Positions 62,067-64,000 of a DNA stretch of 64,000 bases are shown here, in pieces. The notes below the pieces were generated by a model that saw only the letters and a program-made list of their open reading frames with translations, ran no database searches and was not told the origin of the DNA. The position numbers and the translations under genes are program-made. The stretch's first letter is position 1, and every line of letters starts with the position of its first letter. Origin of the DNA: Pseudomonadota bacterium (lineage in GTDB: Bacteria > Pseudomonadota > Gammaproteobacteria > Burkholderiales > Eutrophovitaceae); assembly GCA_027624715.1 (NCBI GenBank), contig JAQBTV010000003.1, positions 148,450 through 212,449 on the forward strand. Direction: 5' to 3'.

Positions 62067-62810
62067 ATGAGTAACCGATTCAAAAATAAGGTGGTGTTGA
62101 TTACTGGAGCGGGTACTGGAATAGGATTGTCCACTGCAAAAAGAATCGCTAGCGAGGGTGGGATTGTTATTGCCGGAATACTCGACGATGCGCAGGCTAA
62201 TGCTGTTGGTGACTTTCATCCTGTCATACTTGATGTGCGAGAGGAGCGTGCTTGGGAGTCTGCTTTAGGGAACATACAAAGCGATTTTGGTGGGATAGAT
62301 GTCTTGGTGAATAATGCCGGAATATCTCCAACGGGGACGGCCGAAGAAACCAGCCCACAACTCTGGGATGAAGTCATGGCTGTAAATTTACGAGGCAGTT
62401 TTCTTGGTTGTCAAAAAGCGATTCCCCTCATGAGGAATAGAGGCGGCGGCGCTATTGTAAACCTCGCCTCGATAAATGGTATCCGTGGGAACCGTCGATT
62501 GGTAGCTTATGCTGCGACTAAAGGTGCCATCATTTCGATGACCATGTCGTTAGCCTTAGATCATGCTCGAGATCACATCAGGGTTAATTGCGTTTGCCCA
62601 GCGACTATTGATACCGAAATGGCAAGAAGCATGATGGCCGAGGCTTCTGACCCAGCATTATTTGAGAAACTGATGATTGAGAAACATCCCATTGGTCGTA
62701 TTGCTCGGCCTGAAGAAGTTGCCGCTACGATCGCTTTTCTCGCGAGTGAGGATGCCTCGTTTATGACAGGATTAGCAATCCCGGTTGATGGTGGCCGCAG
62801 CATTCGTTGA
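62067..62810 (+). CDS. short-chain dehydrogenase/reductase of unknown substrate
   Basis: A 247-residue classical SDR with TGAGTGIGLSTA, NNAGISPTGTAEET, the catalytic Ser in NLASINGI, YAATKGA and the C-terminal SFMTGLAIPVDGGRSIR. It is 43 nt downstream of mtnA on the same strand with an AAGGTGATG ribosome site, so it may share the MTA-salvage transcript. The substrate is not readable; a role in handling a thio-sugar alcohol or aldehyde is only a positional guess. It is the last gene with host-like composition. Confidence 0.8.
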   Translation: MSNRFKNKVVLITGAGTGIGLSTAKRIASEGGIVIAGILDDAQANAVGDFHPVILDVREERAWESALGNIQSDFGGIDVLVNNAGISPTGTAEETSPQLWDEVMAVNLRGSFLGCQKAIPLMRNRGGGAIVNLASINGIRGNRRLVAYAATKGAIISMTMSLALDHARDHIRVNCVCPATIDTEMARSMMAEASDPALFEKLMIEKHPIGRIARPEEVAATIAFLASEDASFMTGLAIPVDGGRSIR

Positions 62811-62890
62811 AACCAGTTGTTGATTTGCTCATACGAGCGCTCTAAGTTAAGGGTTAAAGATGTTTTCGTTTTTATAAAAGTATTCCCGAG

Positions 62891-63760
62891 ATGAATCAAG
62901 TATTAATTGGATACCTTTTTAAAGATTTACCAAAGAATTATGTCTATATTTGGATGCGACATGATGGAACACCTTTTTATGTAGGACTAGGTAGGAATGA
63001 TCGTTATAAAAATCTCAGAAGACGAAATGCTCATGTTTTAAGCGTTGTTAAAAAGATGGGAGGAATTGAACAAGTTCCAAAAGAATTAATTGCAGTTAAC
63101 AGTTGGGATGAGGGGTGCGAACTAGAAATTGAGTTAATTACCAAATTTGGTAGATCAGATTTAAAAAAAGGTACTTTGACTAATAAAACAGACGGAGGTG
63201 AAGGTACAGTAAATAAAATCGTAACCGATAAAGTTAGAAATGCTGTTAGAAATTCAAACAAAATTCGCATATGGACTGATGAAGCAAAAAAATCAGTCGC
63301 TGATAAACGTAGAGGATTTAAAGTAACAGTTTCTACAAGAGAGAAATTATCAAATCTATTTAAAGGTAAAAGTAGACCAGACCACGTTATTGCAGCAATG
63401 AAAAGAGGCACGTTACTTGCAATAAAAGAAGGTCGCCATGGTTGGATTAACACAACTGAACATAAAAAACATTTTAAAGAAGTTGTTCAAGAAAAAGCAA
63501 AGGAGTGGCATGCCTCTGAAGCAGCAGTAAAGTTTCATAAAGAAATAGCAAATAAATCATGGGATGTTAAAAAAGGTGTTGAAATAAATTGTCATTTTTG
63601 TGGAAGAACTTTTCTAACTCCATTTCCAACAAGAGCAAAATATTGCCATACAAACTGCAAACAAAGCGCGGGTCTCTTAAAAAAAGGTGGTGCTGTAGGA
63701 ACAAGACCTTCAAGAAAAAAACCAACAGAACCAAAATCATGGGATAAAAAGAAATTATGA
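62891..63760 (+). CDS. GIY-YIG homing endonuclease-like protein with C-terminal zinc finger
   Basis: A 289-residue protein. The N-terminal GIY-YIG nuclease fold reads NYVYIWMRHDGTPFYVGLGR, with candidate catalytic Arg35/Arg38, Glu79/Glu81 (CELEIELITKFGR) and Asn98 in LTNKTDGGEG. The middle (about 125-180) has a NUMOD3-like DNA-binding repeat (STREKLSNLFKGKSRPDHVI). The C terminus has Cys234, Cys237, Cys252 and Cys256 (CHFC ... CHTNC), a probable zinc finger, and a Lys-rich tail. The layout resembles free-standing homing endonucleases of T4-like phages. Codon use is strongly AT-rich, unlike all upstream genes, pointing to phage origin or a chimeric contig. Confidence 0.82.
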   Translation: MNQVLIGYLFKDLPKNYVYIWMRHDGTPFYVGLGRNDRYKNLRRRNAHVLSVVKKMGGIEQVPKELIAVNSWDEGCELEIELITKFGRSDLKKGTLTNKTDGGEGTVNKIVTDKVRNAVRNSNKIRIWTDEAKKSVADKRRGFKVTVSTREKLSNLFKGKSRPDHVIAAMKRGTLLAIKEGRHGWINTTEHKKHFKEVVQEKAKEWHASEAAVKFHKEIANKSWDVKKGVEINCHFCGRTFLTPFPTRAKYCHTNCKQSAGLLKKGGAVGTRPSRKKPTEPKSWDKKKL

Positions 63761-63818
63761 ATTCTTGATTCCTTAATTTGTATGGCAAAAAAAGTAGTCT
63801 GAACTTCAATCAATTTAG

Positions 63819-63962
63819 TTAACTAAATAACCAATATAAGAAACACATTCCAGAACCATAAATGAATGCTCCTCCAAAGAATGCCGCAGCATAACCGCTA
63901 GATTTATATGGCATATCTTCATCTGATAAGTGTGCTGTAAGGATATCTGAACTAGCCTGCAC
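63819..63962 (-). CDS. small predicted membrane protein, phage-like context
   Basis: A 47-codon frame with a GTG start (63962) found by translating the minus strand. A polar N-terminal half contains SSDILTAHLSDEDMPYKSSG. It is followed by one hydrophobic segment AAAFFGGAFIYGSGMCFLYW near the C terminus. It overlaps the end of the fragment at the window edge, as phage genes often do. No family recognised. A later ATG (MPYKSSG) would leave 31 residues. Confidence 0.4.
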   Translation of the reverse strand: MQASSDILTAHLSDEDMPYKSSGYAAAFFGGAFIYGSGMCFLYWLFS

Positions 63963-64000
63963 CGATAGGTGGAATTAGGTGAACCTCACTGTTCTCACCG
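63952..64000 (-). CDS. C-terminal fragment of an unidentified protein at the window edge
   Basis: Only the last 15 codons are inside the window (GENSEVHLIPPIGAG, then a stop). The wording is reminiscent of a segment in phage tail assembly (lambda I-like) proteins, but so short a match is not diagnostic. Minus strand, overlapping the next small frame. Confidence 0.25.
   Translation of the reverse strand, partial: GENSEVHLIPPIGAG

Overview
The window looks like the replication-origin region of a betaproteobacterium of moderately low GC. The lineage is inferred from gene order. The blocks rpmH-dnaA-dnaN-gyrB, smg-topA, def-fmt-rsmB-DUF4390-ntrY-ntrX, tkt-gap-pgk-fba-pur-sua5, hslU-hslV-xerC-DUF484-dapF-lpxL-metK, SAH riboswitch-ahcY, ttcA-folB-folM-midA and mpl-yqiA-rnb-tonB-aroE-mtgA are arrangements I associate with Burkholderiales-like genomes. 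No rRNA, intact tRNA, CRISPR array or complete insertion sequence was found.

Layout. 1-3.7 kb holds a perfect parS palindrome and the leftward mnmE-yidC-yidD-rnpA-rpmH operon. 3.7-9.0 kb is the probable oriC, with DnaA boxes on both sides of dnaA, followed by dnaN and gyrB. 9.0-12.4 kb is topA and smg. 12.4-19.1 kb is a tightly overlapping operon for N-terminal Met processing (def, fmt), 16S rRNA methylation (rsmB), a DUF4390 protein and the NtrY/NtrX two-component system. 19.2-28.2 kb carries glycolysis/Calvin-type genes (tkt, gap, pgk, fba), purE-purK-purC and a Sua5-type tRNA t6A gene.

28.2-35.5 kb is the most interesting metabolic block. A leftward class V aminotransferase and an IlvD/Edd (arabonate-type) dehydratase lie divergent from larA-larC-larE-larB. 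That operon encodes a LarA-family racemase/epimerase and the complete maturation set for its nickel-pincer cofactor. The dehydratase suggests that the LarA homologue acts on a sugar acid and not on lactate.

35.5-40.8 kb contains a GlcG/HbpS protein and hslUV. It then has about 2.9 kb of accessory DNA between hslV and xerC: a barrel-protein remnant, a MAPEG pseudogene with an internal deletion, a rhodanese, a DUF1993 protein, the 3' end of a tRNA-Phe-like gene, a small secreted protein and a nested palindrome. This looks like a decayed insertion.

40.8-47.5 kb returns to core genes (xerC, DUF484, dapF, GNAT, lpxL-type acyltransferase, metK). A well-formed SAH riboswitch with a mutually exclusive terminator precedes ahcY. 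47.6-51.0 kb is leftward (a second class V aminotransferase, ttcA, folB, folM-like). 51.2-59.4 kb is rightward (midA, mpl, yqiA, RNase II-type rnb, tonB-like, aroE, mtgA, lgt). 59.5-62.8 kb is a methylthioadenosine salvage set (mtnP, apt, mtnA) plus a short-chain dehydrogenase.

From about 62.9 kb the sequence changes to AT-rich, phage-like DNA. It holds a GIY-YIG homing endonuclease with a C-terminal zinc finger and, on the other strand, two small phage-like fragments. This is either a phage-derived insertion or an assembly junction.
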